A DNA stretch of 45,363 nucleotides, from contig SVLN01000009.1 in assembly GCA_015067925.1 (NCBI GenBank), positions 1 to 45,363 on the forward strand, read 5' to 3'. The notes beneath the pieces are model-generated. The model was not told the DNA's origin and made no database searches. It saw only the letters and a program-made list of their open reading frames with translations. The stretch's first letter is position 1; the number at the start of each line of letters is the position of its first letter. Of this stretch, positions 38,661 through 45,363 are shown one piece after another. The stretch is from Oscillospiraceae bacterium. Lineage in GTDB: Bacteria; Bacillota; Clostridia; Oscillospirales; Oscillospiraceae. The position numbers and the translations under genes are program-made.

Positions 38661-40715
38661 TCATTGCTGCAGCCGGCGCCGAATCTCGGCAAGAATGCTG
38701 CTCTGGTTCAAATCTGCTTTCTTTCCCTCGCAGGTCAGCCGGATATGTACGCTGCTGCGGGTGGTTTTCAGTTTAATCAGGCCTTGCTCCGAGAACACAT
38801 CCAGGCAGATGTGGGTGCGCAGCGGGGAACACGGCAGGCCCGAGAAGCGGGCAATGTTGCGGCACAGCAGGGAGAAGTCCTCGTCGAGGACGTTGTCGGT
38901 GCTGCGGCTGGCCAGATATTTCCAAACGGCGATGAACTCGCCGCGCTGGGGCAGGGCTCTGCGGAGCTCCGCTTCGGGCGCGGTGCCTTGCTGCACCGAC
39001 AGGTACGCGGCCTCGTCCAGATCGGACTCGGCGCGGCAGCGCTCATCCGGGCGAATATCGCACAGCACAAACTGCACCGACTGCATCCCGCGGTATTCGT
39101 TCACCTGGGGCGTGAAGGCGATATCCACGGTGTCGCCCTCGCAGATGGCGGCCTTCTTGGCGGTGTTGGAGAAGAAAATGCCGTTGAAGCTCAGACCGTC
39201 GCGGCTGAGGCGCAGCCGCAGATGCTTGCCGCCGCCCACCTCAGAGGCCTGCTCCACACGCATGCTGCTCAGGCAGAAGACGGGGTTCGGGCAGCCGGAG
39301 CCGCAGGGCTCCAGATGGTTCAGGTCCGCCACGTTCTGCAGGGTGAAGGCGCTCAGGGGCGCTTCGCAGTCAATGCGCAGGGACGCAACTGCTTCGGTTT
39401 CTTCGTAGTAGTCGCCGGCCAACTGTACGATCGCCTCGCGGAAGGGATCGATCTGGTGGCGCAGGATGGTAAAACCGGCTGCCAGGGCGTGGCCGCCGAA
39501 GCCTTCCAGCAGGTCCGACAGCTCATCCAGGGCGGAGAACAGGTTGAATCCGCCGTGGGAGCGGGAGGAGGCCTTGCCCTTGTCGCCGTCCAGGCAGATC
39601 AGGAAGGTGGGGCAGTGGTATTCTTCCGCCAGACGGGAGGCCACGATGCCCACCACGCCCTGATGCCAGGACTCGGAGGAGAGTACGATGGCGGTGTGGG
39701 GGCCGTCGCCCAGATGGTGCGTCGCATCGGCGTAGATCTCCTGTTCGATCTGCTGACGCTGACGATTAAGTTTACATAATGCATCGGCCAATTCCTCGGC
39801 ACGGCGGGGATCCCGGGTCAGGAAAAGTTCCGTTGCCAGTTCCACCTGGCCCATGCGGCCGGCGGCGTTGATGCGCGGAGAGAGGGTATAGCCGATGGTA
39901 CCGGAGGTGACGCTCTTGCCCTCGCAGCCGCAGGCGCGAATGAGCGCGGCAATGCCGGGGCGCGCGGGGCGTTCCAGGGCGCGCAGACCAGCGGCCACAA
40001 AGCAGCGGTTTTCACCCAGCAGGGGCATCACGTCCGCTACGGTGCCCAGACACAAAAGGTCGCAATAGCGTTCCAGCAGTTTCTCCTGATCGCCGTGCAG
40101 GGCGCAGGCCAGCTTGAAGGCAACGCCAACGCCGGCCAGATTGCTGTAAGGATACTCCGCATCGCGGCGATGGGGATCTACCACGGCGCAGGCCTCGGGC
40201 AGGAGCTCTTTGCACTCGTGATGATCGGTGATGAGAAGATCAATGCCCAGGCTGCGGCAGAGCTCGGCCTCTTCCATGGCGGTGATGCCACAGTCCACGG
40301 TGACGATCAGCTGCACACCTTCGGAAGCGAGCTGCTGCACAGCCATCTGGTTCAGGCCGTAGCCCTCTTCCAGACGGCTGGGGATGTAGTGCATCACATC
40401 CGCGCCCACGGAGCGCAGATAGTCAAAAAGAAGGCATGTGGCTGTGATTCCGTCCACGTCGTAGTCACCGTAGACGCAGATCTTTTCGGCGCGCTGCAAG
40501 GCGAGACGCACCCGCTGTACGGCGCGATCCATGTCGTACAGCTCGAAGGGATCCACCAGGGCAGTTTCCGGCTCTAAGAAGGCGTGGGCCTGCTTCGGGT
40601 CATACAGACCGCGGCTGGCCAGAACGGCCGCGGTCAGGGGTAGAATGCCGGAATCCATCAGCGCCTGCTGATGTGCAGGCTCGTATCCGGCAATGTTCCA
40701 GGTTCCGTACTTCAA
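38661..40715 (-). CDS. recJ: Single-stranded-DNA-specific exonuclease RecJ
   Basis: 684 residues. DHH phosphoesterase motifs: ICVYGDYDVDGITATC (~79-94), VTVDCGIT, LLITDHHECKE (~155-165), and SSRSHGGFNLFSAL in the DHHA1 part. RecJ degrades 5' single-stranded ends in recombination and repair. The start is TTG at 40715, preceded by TTGGAAGTG, an uncommon start codon for this gene; MKYGTWNIAGYEPAH is a normal RecJ N-terminus. First gene of the long minus-strand cluster. Confidence 0.93.
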   Translation of the reverse strand: MKYGTWNIAGYEPAHQQALMDSGILPLTAAVLASRGLYDPKQAHAFLEPETALVDPFELYDMDRAVQRVRLALQRAEKICVYGDYDVDGITATCLLFDYLRSVGADVMHYIPSRLEEGYGLNQMAVQQLASEGVQLIVTVDCGITAMEEAELCRSLGIDLLITDHHECKELLPEACAVVDPHRRDAEYPYSNLAGVGVAFKLACALHGDQEKLLERYCDLLCLGTVADVMPLLGENRCFVAAGLRALERPARPGIAALIRACGCEGKSVTSGTIGYTLSPRINAAGRMGQVELATELFLTRDPRRAEELADALCKLNRQRQQIEQEIYADATHHLGDGPHTAIVLSSESWHQGVVGIVASRLAEEYHCPTFLICLDGDKGKASSRSHGGFNLFSALDELSDLLEGFGGHALAAGFTILRHQIDPFREAIVQLAGDYYEETEAVASLRIDCEAPLSAFTLQNVADLNHLEPCGSGCPNPVFCLSSMRVEQASEVGGGKHLRLRLSRDGLSFNGIFFSNTAKKAAICEGDTVDIAFTPQVNEYRGMQSVQFVLCDIRPDERCRAESDLDEAAYLSVQQGTAPEAELRRALPQRGEFIAVWKYLASRSTDNVLDEDFSLLCRNIARFSGLPCSPLRTHICLDVFSEQGLIKLKTTRSSVHIRLTCEGKKADLNQSSILAEIRRRLQQ

Positions 40716-40747
40716 CGCAATACACTTCCAAATAAATTTTTCTCTCT

Positions 40748-40776
40748 ATTATAGCAAAAAAGACAGACTTCTACAA
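40748..40776 (-). promoter_or_regulatory. Promoter of the recJ-rel cluster
   Basis: Minus strand -35 TTGTAG (40776-40771), 17 nt, -10 TATAAT (40753-40748). It is the only clear promoter I found before the cluster; internal ones may exist. Confidence 0.65.
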
Positions 40777-40855
40777 GGAAAAAGTGCGATTCTGTCAGAA
40801 GAATTCTCGGTGAATTCCGGAATTTTTCAGACCATTTGACGAAAAAGGAGCGCTT

Positions 40856-41665
40856 ATGCGAAAATTCTTCTGTTTTCTGCTTTTTGCGGCAGCGATCACG
40901 CTGTTCCTGATGGGATATAACACCTGGATCCAGACGGAAAAAGTTGTGGTTTCTTCGTCCGCGCTGCCGGAGGGTTTTGATGGCTATCGCGTGCTGCTGG
41001 TCAGCGACCTGCACGCAAGATCCTTCGGCGCGGAAAATAAATGGCTGCTGCGTACGGTGCAGACGGCGCAGCCCGATCTGATCGCCCTGTGCGGCGATCT
41101 ATTGGACGAAAAAGAGCAGATTGGCATGGTGATGGAGTTGGTGGGAGCGCTCACCGCCATTGCGCCGTGCTGTTATGTGACGGGCAATCATGAGTGGGCC
41201 GCAGGCTGCGTCAACGAGCTTTCCGCTGCGCTGACGGCGGTGGGCGTGACGGTTCTGGACGACGATTATGCGCTGCTCGAGCGCGCAAATGATGCCATCG
41301 TCCTGGCGGGTTTCTGCGATCCCAACGGCCACACAAGCAGGGAAGCACGGCGAAAGCTGGTGGAAGAAATCCGCCAAGTGCAGGAGGAACCATATATTCT
41401 GCTCCTGAATCACCGCAACGAGCCGCCGGAGGTGTTCGCCGACCTTGGGGTGCAGACGGTGCTCTCCGGCCACGGTCACGGCGGCGTCATCCGCCTGCCC
41501 TTTGTGGGCGGGCTGTTGGATACGGATCGTACCCTGTTTCCAAAGTACACCTCGGGCCTGTACCGGGCCGGGGAAACAAGCCTCGTGGTCTCCCGGGGCC
41601 TGGGCGGCACGCGGATTCTATGCCGGCCACACCTTCCGCTCTTGATTTTGCGGACGGAAAAGTGA
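40856..41665 (+). CDS. Membrane-anchored metallophosphoesterase (YaeI/YkuE-like)
   Basis: 269 residues. An N-terminal hydrophobic segment (FFCFLLFAAAITLFLMGY) is a signal anchor. The calcineurin-like metal motifs are all visible: VSDLHARS (D-x-H), CGDLLDE (GD), GNHEW (GNH), and SGHGHGG (GHxH). Proteins of this type act outside the membrane on phospho-diesters, in E. coli YaeI on UDP-diacylglucosamine-like lipids. AAAAAGGAG precedes the ATG. Divergent from recJ. Substrate unknown. Confidence 0.85.
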   Translation: MRKFFCFLLFAAAITLFLMGYNTWIQTEKVVVSSSALPEGFDGYRVLLVSDLHARSFGAENKWLLRTVQTAQPDLIALCGDLLDEKEQIGMVMELVGALTAIAPCCYVTGNHEWAAGCVNELSAALTAVGVTVLDDDYALLERANDAIVLAGFCDPNGHTSREARRKLVEEIRQVQEEPYILLLNHRNEPPEVFADLGVQTVLSGHGHGGVIRLPFVGGLLDTDRTLFPKYTSGLYRAGETSLVVSRGLGGTRILCRPHLPLLILRTEK

Positions 41666-41693
41666 ACAATTCTTAAATTCTGAGGGGAATGAC

Positions 41694-41722
41694 TTGCCAA
41701 TTGCATCAAAGTTGCTTACAAT
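41694..41722 (+). promoter_or_regulatory. Promoter of the zinc-ribbon membrane protein gene
   Basis: -35 TTGCCA (41694-41699), 17-nt spacer, -10 TACAAT (41717-41722). Confidence 0.6.
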
Positions 41723-41737
41723 GAGCATGGTGATAAT

Positions 41738-42109
41738 ATGTTTCAAAAAATCCGCTACGCCCTGCAAAGATTCATGCAGGGCCGTTATGGTACTGATAAA
41801 CTCAATACCGCCCTTCTGATTCTGGGCATGATCCTGTGCCTGGTGGGCAGCTTCTCCGACAAAATGCTCATTTACAATCTGGCTTACATTCCGCTGATTT
41901 ACGGCTTGTTTCGCATGTTCAGCCGCAAGGTGGAGGCCAGAAGGGCCGAAAACGCCGCTTTCGAGCGCCTGCTGCGTCGCTTGAAGGACCGCAGCCACCG
42001 CTACTTCCGCTGCCCCCAGTGCCGCCAGACGGTGCGCGTGCCCAAGGGCAAGGGGAAAATCAGCATCCGCTGCCCCAAGTGCGGCGAGAGCTTCATCAAG
42101 AAAACCTGA
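41738..42109 (+). CDS. Small membrane protein with C-terminal zinc ribbon
   Basis: 123 residues. Two hydrophobic helices at ~25-60 (ALLILGMILCLVGSF, LIYNLAYIPLIYGLF) and a C-terminal zinc ribbon with CPQC and CPKC (FRCPQCRQTVRVPKGKGKISIRCPKCGESF). The pattern is common in Clostridia but I know of no named function. GTGATAAT precedes the ATG, a weak ribosome site. Own promoter and terminator, single gene. Confidence 0.75.
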   Translation: MFQKIRYALQRFMQGRYGTDKLNTALLILGMILCLVGSFSDKMLIYNLAYIPLIYGLFRMFSRKVEARRAENAAFERLLRRLKDRSHRYFRCPQCRQTVRVPKGKGKISIRCPKCGESFIKKT

Positions 42110-42110
42110 A

Positions 42111-42140
42111 AAAGAGGAACGGAACGCCGTTCCTCTTTTT
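42111..42140 (+). terminator. Terminator after the zinc-ribbon gene
   Basis: 12-bp perfect stem AAAGAGGAACGG / CCGTTCCTCTTT, AACG loop, then TTT. Confidence 0.8.
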
Positions 42141-42250
42141 TGCGGACATTATTTCACGAAAGTGTTCTCTGGCTGTGGACTTCTGTCAAAATGCACAGGG
42201 CGATTTTGGGAAAAACCAAAACTTTCGTGGGTTTTATGACGGAAACAGGG

Positions 42251-42279
42251 TTGAAAGCAGGCTGTTTTTCCGATATAAT
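42251..42279 (+). promoter_or_regulatory. Promoter of ilvBN
   Basis: -35 TTGAAA (42251-42256), 17-nt spacer, -10 TATAAT (42274-42279). The leader to ilvB is then about 88 nt long. Confidence 0.72.
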
Positions 42280-42311
42280 CTGCTTAATACGAAACAGCAG
42301 TGAGGTTTTCG

Positions 42312-42340
42312 TCCTGGACGATCCCGTTCAGGATTTTTTT
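42312..42340 (+). terminator. Leader terminator (attenuator) of ilvBN
   Basis: 8-bp stem TCCTGGAC / GTTCAGGA (one G-U pair) with 6-nt loop, then seven T (42334-42340). It sits 34 nt before the ilvB ATG inside the transcript, so part of transcription would stop here unless relieved. No T-box sequence, and no convincing leader peptide rich in Ile, Val or Leu, was seen. Confidence 0.65.
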
Positions 42341-42373
42341 ATTCCGAAAGCGCGACCAAAGGAGGAACAGGAC

Positions 42374-44077
42374 ATGAAGATGACCGGCGCAAAGATTTTG
42401 ATGGAATGCCTTCTGGAGCAGGGTGTCGATACCATTTTCGGCTATCCCGGCGGCACGATTCTGAATGTCTATGACGAGCTGTATCGCTACGGCGACAAAT
42501 TCAATCATTACCTGACTGCCCATGAGCAGGGCGCATCCCATGCGGCTGACGGCTACTACCGCACCACCGGTAAGGTGGGTGTGTGCTTCGCCACCTCCGG
42601 CCCGGGTGCCACGAACCTGACCACGGGCGTTGCCACCGCTTATTACGACTCTTCCGCCGTGGTGTTCATCACCTGCAACGTGGCAGAGAACCTTCTGGGC
42701 AAGGACTCCTTCCAGGAGGTCGATATCACCGGCATCACCATGCCCATCACCAAGGCCACTTACCTTGTCGATAATGTGAACAAACTGGCCGACGTGGTGC
42801 GCGAGGCCTTCCATCTGGCTGCTTCCGGCCGTCCCGGCCCTGTGATGATCGATATTCTGAAGAACGTCACCGCCGAAGAGGCGGAGTATGAATACCTGCC
42901 CAAGGAAGAGCATGTCAATCACGGCCACCTGGCTCAGGTCTGCGCCCGGGAAGCCTATGGTTTCAAGAGTATCCGCACCAAGGATGAGGCCCTGCAGAAT
43001 GCCCTGGAACTGATCCGTCCGGCAGAGCGGCCGGTGGTCATGATCGGCGGCGGCGTGCTGCGCTCCGGCGCCAGCAAAGAGGCCGTGGAGCTGGTGGAAA
43101 AGCTGGATGCGGTTGCTGTGTGCACCACCATGGGTCTGGGCGCCGTTCCGGGTGACCATCCCAACTTCGTGGGCTTTGCCGGTATGCACGGCACCAAGGC
43201 CGCCAACGTGGCCCTGAGCAAGTGCGATGTGCTCATCGCCATCGGAACCCGCTTCTCCGACCGCGTGGCCCTGAACCCCAAGACCTTTGCCAAGCAGGCC
43301 AAGATCGTTCACATTGAGATCGACCGGGCGGAAGTGAATAAGAACGTCATTGTCGACCAGCAGGTGGTGGGCGATGCCAAGCAGGTGCTGAGCAAGCTTC
43401 TGCCCCAGCTGGAACAGACGGAACATACCGAGTGGGTGGATTCCATCCGCGCCCTAAAGAAGGATCCCGTCAAGGACGAGGACATCCCCATGATGCCCTT
43501 TGAAATCCTGAAGATCTCTGAAAAGGTCACCGACGGAAAGGCCATTGTGGTCACCGACGTGGGCCAGCATCAGATGTGGTCCGCCCAGCATTACACCTAC
43601 CGCTACGCCAACCAGTTTATCACCTCCGGCGGCTTCGGCACCATGGGCTTCGGCTACGGCGCCGCCATGGGCGCCAAGGTGGGCAACCCCGATAAGGTCG
43701 TGCTGCATATGACCGGTGACGGCTGCTTCCGCATGAACTGCAACGAGCTGGCCACCTCCGGCTACTATAATATCCCCGTCATCACCCTGGTGTTCAACAA
43801 CGGCACCCTGGGCATGGTTCGCCAGTGGCAGACGCTGCTCTATGGCGGCCGTTACAGCCAGACCACCCTGGACCGCGGTCCGGACTTCAAAAAGCTGGCC
43901 GAGGCCTACGGCGTGGCAGGCTACGTGGTCAGAACCCCTGAGGAACTCGAAGCCGCTCTGGCCGAGGCCGTTGCTTCCGGCCGTCCCGCCGTCATCGACT
44001 GCCGCCTGTGGATCGATGACAAGGTCCGTCCCATGGTTCCCGGCGGCGCTCAGCTGACCGAGTTCATTCTGGAGTAA
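42374..44077 (+). CDS. ilvB: Acetolactate synthase large subunit
   Basis: 567 residues, usual length. ThDP motif starts with GDGCFRMNCNELAT and ends at VFNNGTLG; catalytic Glu51 in HEQGASHAADGY; GSGPGATNL-type ATSGPGATNLTTG binds the phosphate region. The enzyme condenses pyruvate molecules to acetolactate or acetohydroxybutyrate, first step of branched-chain amino acid synthesis. GGAGGAA precedes ATG 42374; an open upstream frame is not used. Partner ilvN follows after 13 nt. Expression is likely controlled by the leader terminator. Confidence 0.95.
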   Translation: MKMTGAKILMECLLEQGVDTIFGYPGGTILNVYDELYRYGDKFNHYLTAHEQGASHAADGYYRTTGKVGVCFATSGPGATNLTTGVATAYYDSSAVVFITCNVAENLLGKDSFQEVDITGITMPITKATYLVDNVNKLADVVREAFHLAASGRPGPVMIDILKNVTAEEAEYEYLPKEEHVNHGHLAQVCAREAYGFKSIRTKDEALQNALELIRPAERPVVMIGGGVLRSGASKEAVELVEKLDAVAVCTTMGLGAVPGDHPNFVGFAGMHGTKAANVALSKCDVLIAIGTRFSDRVALNPKTFAKQAKIVHIEIDRAEVNKNVIVDQQVVGDAKQVLSKLLPQLEQTEHTEWVDSIRALKKDPVKDEDIPMMPFEILKISEKVTDGKAIVVTDVGQHQMWSAQHYTYRYANQFITSGGFGTMGFGYGAAMGAKVGNPDKVVLHMTGDGCFRMNCNELATSGYYNIPVITLVFNNGTLGMVRQWQTLLYGGRYSQTTLDRGPDFKKLAEAYGVAGYVVRTPEELEAALAEAVASGRPAVIDCRLWIDDKVRPMVPGGAQLTEFILE

Positions 44078-44090
44078 GGAGGAGAACACG

Positions 44091-44600
44091 ATGGAAAAAA
44101 TGCAGATTCTGTCCGTCCTGGTTGAAAACACCGCCGGCGTTCTGAGTCAGGTCAGCCGTATGTTCTCCCGCAAAGGCTTCAACATCGACTCCCTGGCCGT
44201 CGGCCCCACCGATGACCCCGCCATCTCCCGCATCACCATCATGATCGAAGTGGATGACCTTATGATCCAGCAGATCGCCAACCAGCTCAATAAGCTTCTG
44301 CCGGTTATCTCCGTCAAGATCCTGGAGCAGGAAACCTCCGTTTGCCGTGAGCTGATCCTGGTCAAGGTCAAGGTCGAGGACCGCAACCAGCGTGATGAGA
44401 TCATTCAGCTGGCCAACATCTTCCGCGTGAGCATCGTGGACGTGGCCATGAAGTCGCTGACCATCTGCATCACGGGCGACCACAGCAAGTCCCACGCCCT
44501 GCTGGGCCTGCTGAGCGAGTTCGGCATTCTGGAACTGGTGCGCACCGGCGCCGTGGCCTTAGAGCGCGGCAGCGGCACCATTCATTGCGGCAACAACTAA
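44091..44600 (+). CDS. ilvN: Acetolactate synthase small regulatory subunit
   Basis: 169 residues. N-terminal ACT domain (ILSVLVENTAGVLSQVSRMFSRKGFNIDSLAVGPT) with the valine-binding pattern, followed by the C-terminal domain (RELILVKVKVEDRNQRDEII, ITGDHSKSHALLGLLSEFGILELVRTG). It gives end-product (valine) inhibition of IlvB. GGAGGAG precedes the ATG, and the gene is 13 nt after ilvB. Confidence 0.94.
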   Translation: MEKMQILSVLVENTAGVLSQVSRMFSRKGFNIDSLAVGPTDDPAISRITIMIEVDDLMIQQIANQLNKLLPVISVKILEQETSVCRELILVKVKVEDRNQRDEIIQLANIFRVSIVDVAMKSLTICITGDHSKSHALLGLLSEFGILELVRTGAVALERGSGTIHCGNN

Positions 44601-44612
44601 GAACAGTGACAG

Positions 44613-44640
44613 GCACAGCGGTTCTCTGCTGTGCTTGTTC
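44613..44640 (+). terminator. Terminator after ilvN
   Basis: 7-bp stem GCACAGC / GCTGTGC, 8-nt loop, then TTGTTCTTAT; weak to moderate. Confidence 0.55.
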
Positions 44641-44647
44641 TTATATA

Positions 44648-44670
44648 TCACGATGGCTGTGGTATCGTGA
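44648..44670 (+). promoter_or_regulatory. Inverted repeat ahead of the second GNAT gene
   Basis: Perfect 7-bp repeat TCACGAT (44648-44654) and ATCGTGA (44664-44670) with a 9-nt spacer, 19 nt before the ATG. It could be an operator or a leader hairpin; the promoter is not clear. Confidence 0.4.
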
Positions 44671-44689
44671 ATCTGGAAGGGGAAATCCA

Positions 44690-45193
44690 ATGTTGGAGTT
44701 ACGGAAAATGAACTACGAAGATGTCGTGGAACAGTGGGAATATGTCACAGCGTTGCCGACAAATGAAAACGGGTTGACCAATCCATACGAAGGCGTATCG
44801 TTTGAGGAGTACAGAGACTCCGTGTTACCCAAACTTATGATGCATGAGAAGCCGATCAATATGCCGGAGTGGTTTGTGCCCGAAACCTATTACTATTTGT
44901 GGGAGGACAACGCCCTGATCGGAGAGTATCGAATCAGACATCATTTGACCGAAGCGCTCAAACAAGGCGCGGGTCATATTGGATACAGTATTAAAAAAGA
45001 GCATAGGGGAAAAGGATACGGAACAAAAGGATTGGCGCTAACTCTGGATATCGCAAGAAAAATTGTTCCGGAGGATGAAATTTATCTGCGTGTGCAAAAG
45101 AACAATACCCCATCGTTTAAGGCAATCTGTAACAATGGTGCGTATATCGCAGGAGAAGATGATATGCACTATCTGATGAGAATCAAAAAATAG
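44690..45193 (+). CDS. GNAT family N-acetyltransferase
   Basis: 167 residues, GGAAGGGG before ATG 44690. The acetyl-CoA loop is GHIGYSIKKEHRGKGYGTKGLALTLDIA (R/Q-x-x-G-x-G/A at RGKGYG, residues ~105-112), and ends with the usual NGAYIAGEDDMHYLMR region. The family acetylates amines of small molecules or peptides; substrate not determined. Low GC, unlike the flanking ilv genes, so it may be acquired. A terminator follows. It is unrelated in sequence to the truncated GNAT at the left edge. Confidence 0.85.
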   Translation: MLELRKMNYEDVVEQWEYVTALPTNENGLTNPYEGVSFEEYRDSVLPKLMMHEKPINMPEWFVPETYYYLWEDNALIGEYRIRHHLTEALKQGAGHIGYSIKKEHRGKGYGTKGLALTLDIARKIVPEDEIYLRVQKNNTPSFKAICNNGAYIAGEDDMHYLMRIKK

Positions 45194-45261
45194 GGCGCAT
45201 AAACAACAGTTCTGCGCAAAGAAAACTCCCACCTCGTACGGTCGGGGTTCATAAAACAGTT

Positions 45262-45298
45262 AATCCGACCTGTGGTTACGAACATAGGTCGGATTTTT
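45262..45298 (+). terminator. Terminator after the second GNAT gene
   Basis: Perfect 10-bp stem AATCCGACCT (45262-45271) and AGGTCGGATT (45286-45295), 14-nt loop, then TTTGT. Confidence 0.75.
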
Positions 45299-45328
45299 GT
45301 ATTGTGTATCGGGTTCGGAAAGGCTCCC

Positions 45329-45363
45329 TTGTGTAAAGGGAGCTGTCAGCGAAGCTGACTGAG
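45329..45363. repeat. Clostridia-type palindromic repeat, cut by window edge
   Basis: GGCTCCCTT ... AAGGGAGC forms a hairpin, and GTCAGC ... GCTGAC forms a second one. The block GGAGCTGTCAGCGAAGCTGA is one I recall as a dispersed intergenic repeat of Oscillospiraceae genomes. No second copy is in this window. Confidence 0.55.

Noticed and set aside
36465-39779. Very long open frame (1104 codons) on the plus strand
   Set aside because: It lies opposite relA/spoT and recJ, both clear on the minus strand; its low-complexity Gly/Ala/Val/His composition is a GC-codon shadow.
42300-42377. GTG-started frame in the ilvB leader as a leader peptide
   Set aside because: It has no ribosome site and no run of Ile, Val or Leu codons; it simply overlaps ilvB.
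1-45363. CRISPR array or cas genes, looked for because of the CARF nuclease
   Set aside because: No regularly spaced repeats and no Cas1, Cas2 or Cas10-like product in any frame.

Overview
The window looks like a chromosomal segment of a spore-forming, gut-type Clostridia (Bacillota), most likely in or near Oscillospiraceae. The evidence is the yabM-mazG-rqcP-yabP-yabQ-divIC-yabR sporulation and division cluster, S-layer-homology (SLH) proteins, sigma-A type promoters with mostly 17-nt spacers, strong GGAGG ribosome sites, a GC-rich core, and a palindromic repeat at the right edge of a kind I recall from this group. No complete tRNA or rRNA gene, insertion sequence or CRISPR array was seen.

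Left end (1-6.2 kb), accessory DNA. A GNAT acetyltransferase runs off the left edge. Ahead of it lie a consensus promoter, a 19-codon leader peptide and a terminator hairpin, the layout of ribosome-controlled attenuation. An AT-richer four-gene block follows: a Fic-domain protein, a small Cys/His/Asp protein of transglutaminase/papain type, a PD-(D/E)xK nuclease-like protein, and a 506-aa protein with a DUF6883-like middle. It ends at a 3' fragment of a tRNA-Leu(UAG) gene, which looks like an integration scar. Just past the scar is a CARF-nuclease of the Card1/Can2 (DUF1887) type with no CRISPR locus in view. This is the best candidate region for a little-described defence or conflict system.

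Middle (6.3-26.1 kb), metabolism, surface and signalling. In order: a D-lyxose isomerase-like protein with a PfkB kinase; a flavin reductase-like protein; a MATE exporter, a membrane-anchored protein and a Nudix hydrolase; an autoregulated ribbon-helix-helix protein; an S51 peptidase with DeoC; an ECF sigma factor operon with an ECF-type promoter; an ArsR-DUF2087 regulator operon; BioY; a Gfo/Idh/MocA oxidoreductase; two SLH proteins, the first probably the main S-layer protein; both subunits of a C-glycoside deglycosidase; and a DUF4430 protein with an ECF-transporter S component (possible corrinoid uptake). The oxidoreductase and the deglycosidase could act together on plant C-glycosides.

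Right part (26.2-45.4 kb), mostly housekeeping. A FliB-like methylase abuts a YmfI-like EF-P reductase. A long minus-strand cluster then runs from recJ at 40.7 kb through relA/spoT, dtd, an MBL hydrolase, hemZ, mtaD, spoVB, mazG, hup, rqcP, yabP, yabQ and divIC to a yabR-like gene at 27.9 kb. It joins stringent response and tRNA proofreading genes to sporulation and ribosome quality control genes. On the plus strand are a metallophosphoesterase, a zinc-ribbon membrane protein, ilvB-ilvN behind a leader terminator, and a second GNAT acetyltransferase.

No gene-free stretch is longer than about 300 bases. The larger gaps (174-472, 4628-4917, 6100-6380, 17478-17744, 18999-19200, 22075-22296, 42110-42373) hold the promoters, operators, leader structures and terminators listed below, and nothing else was recognised in them.
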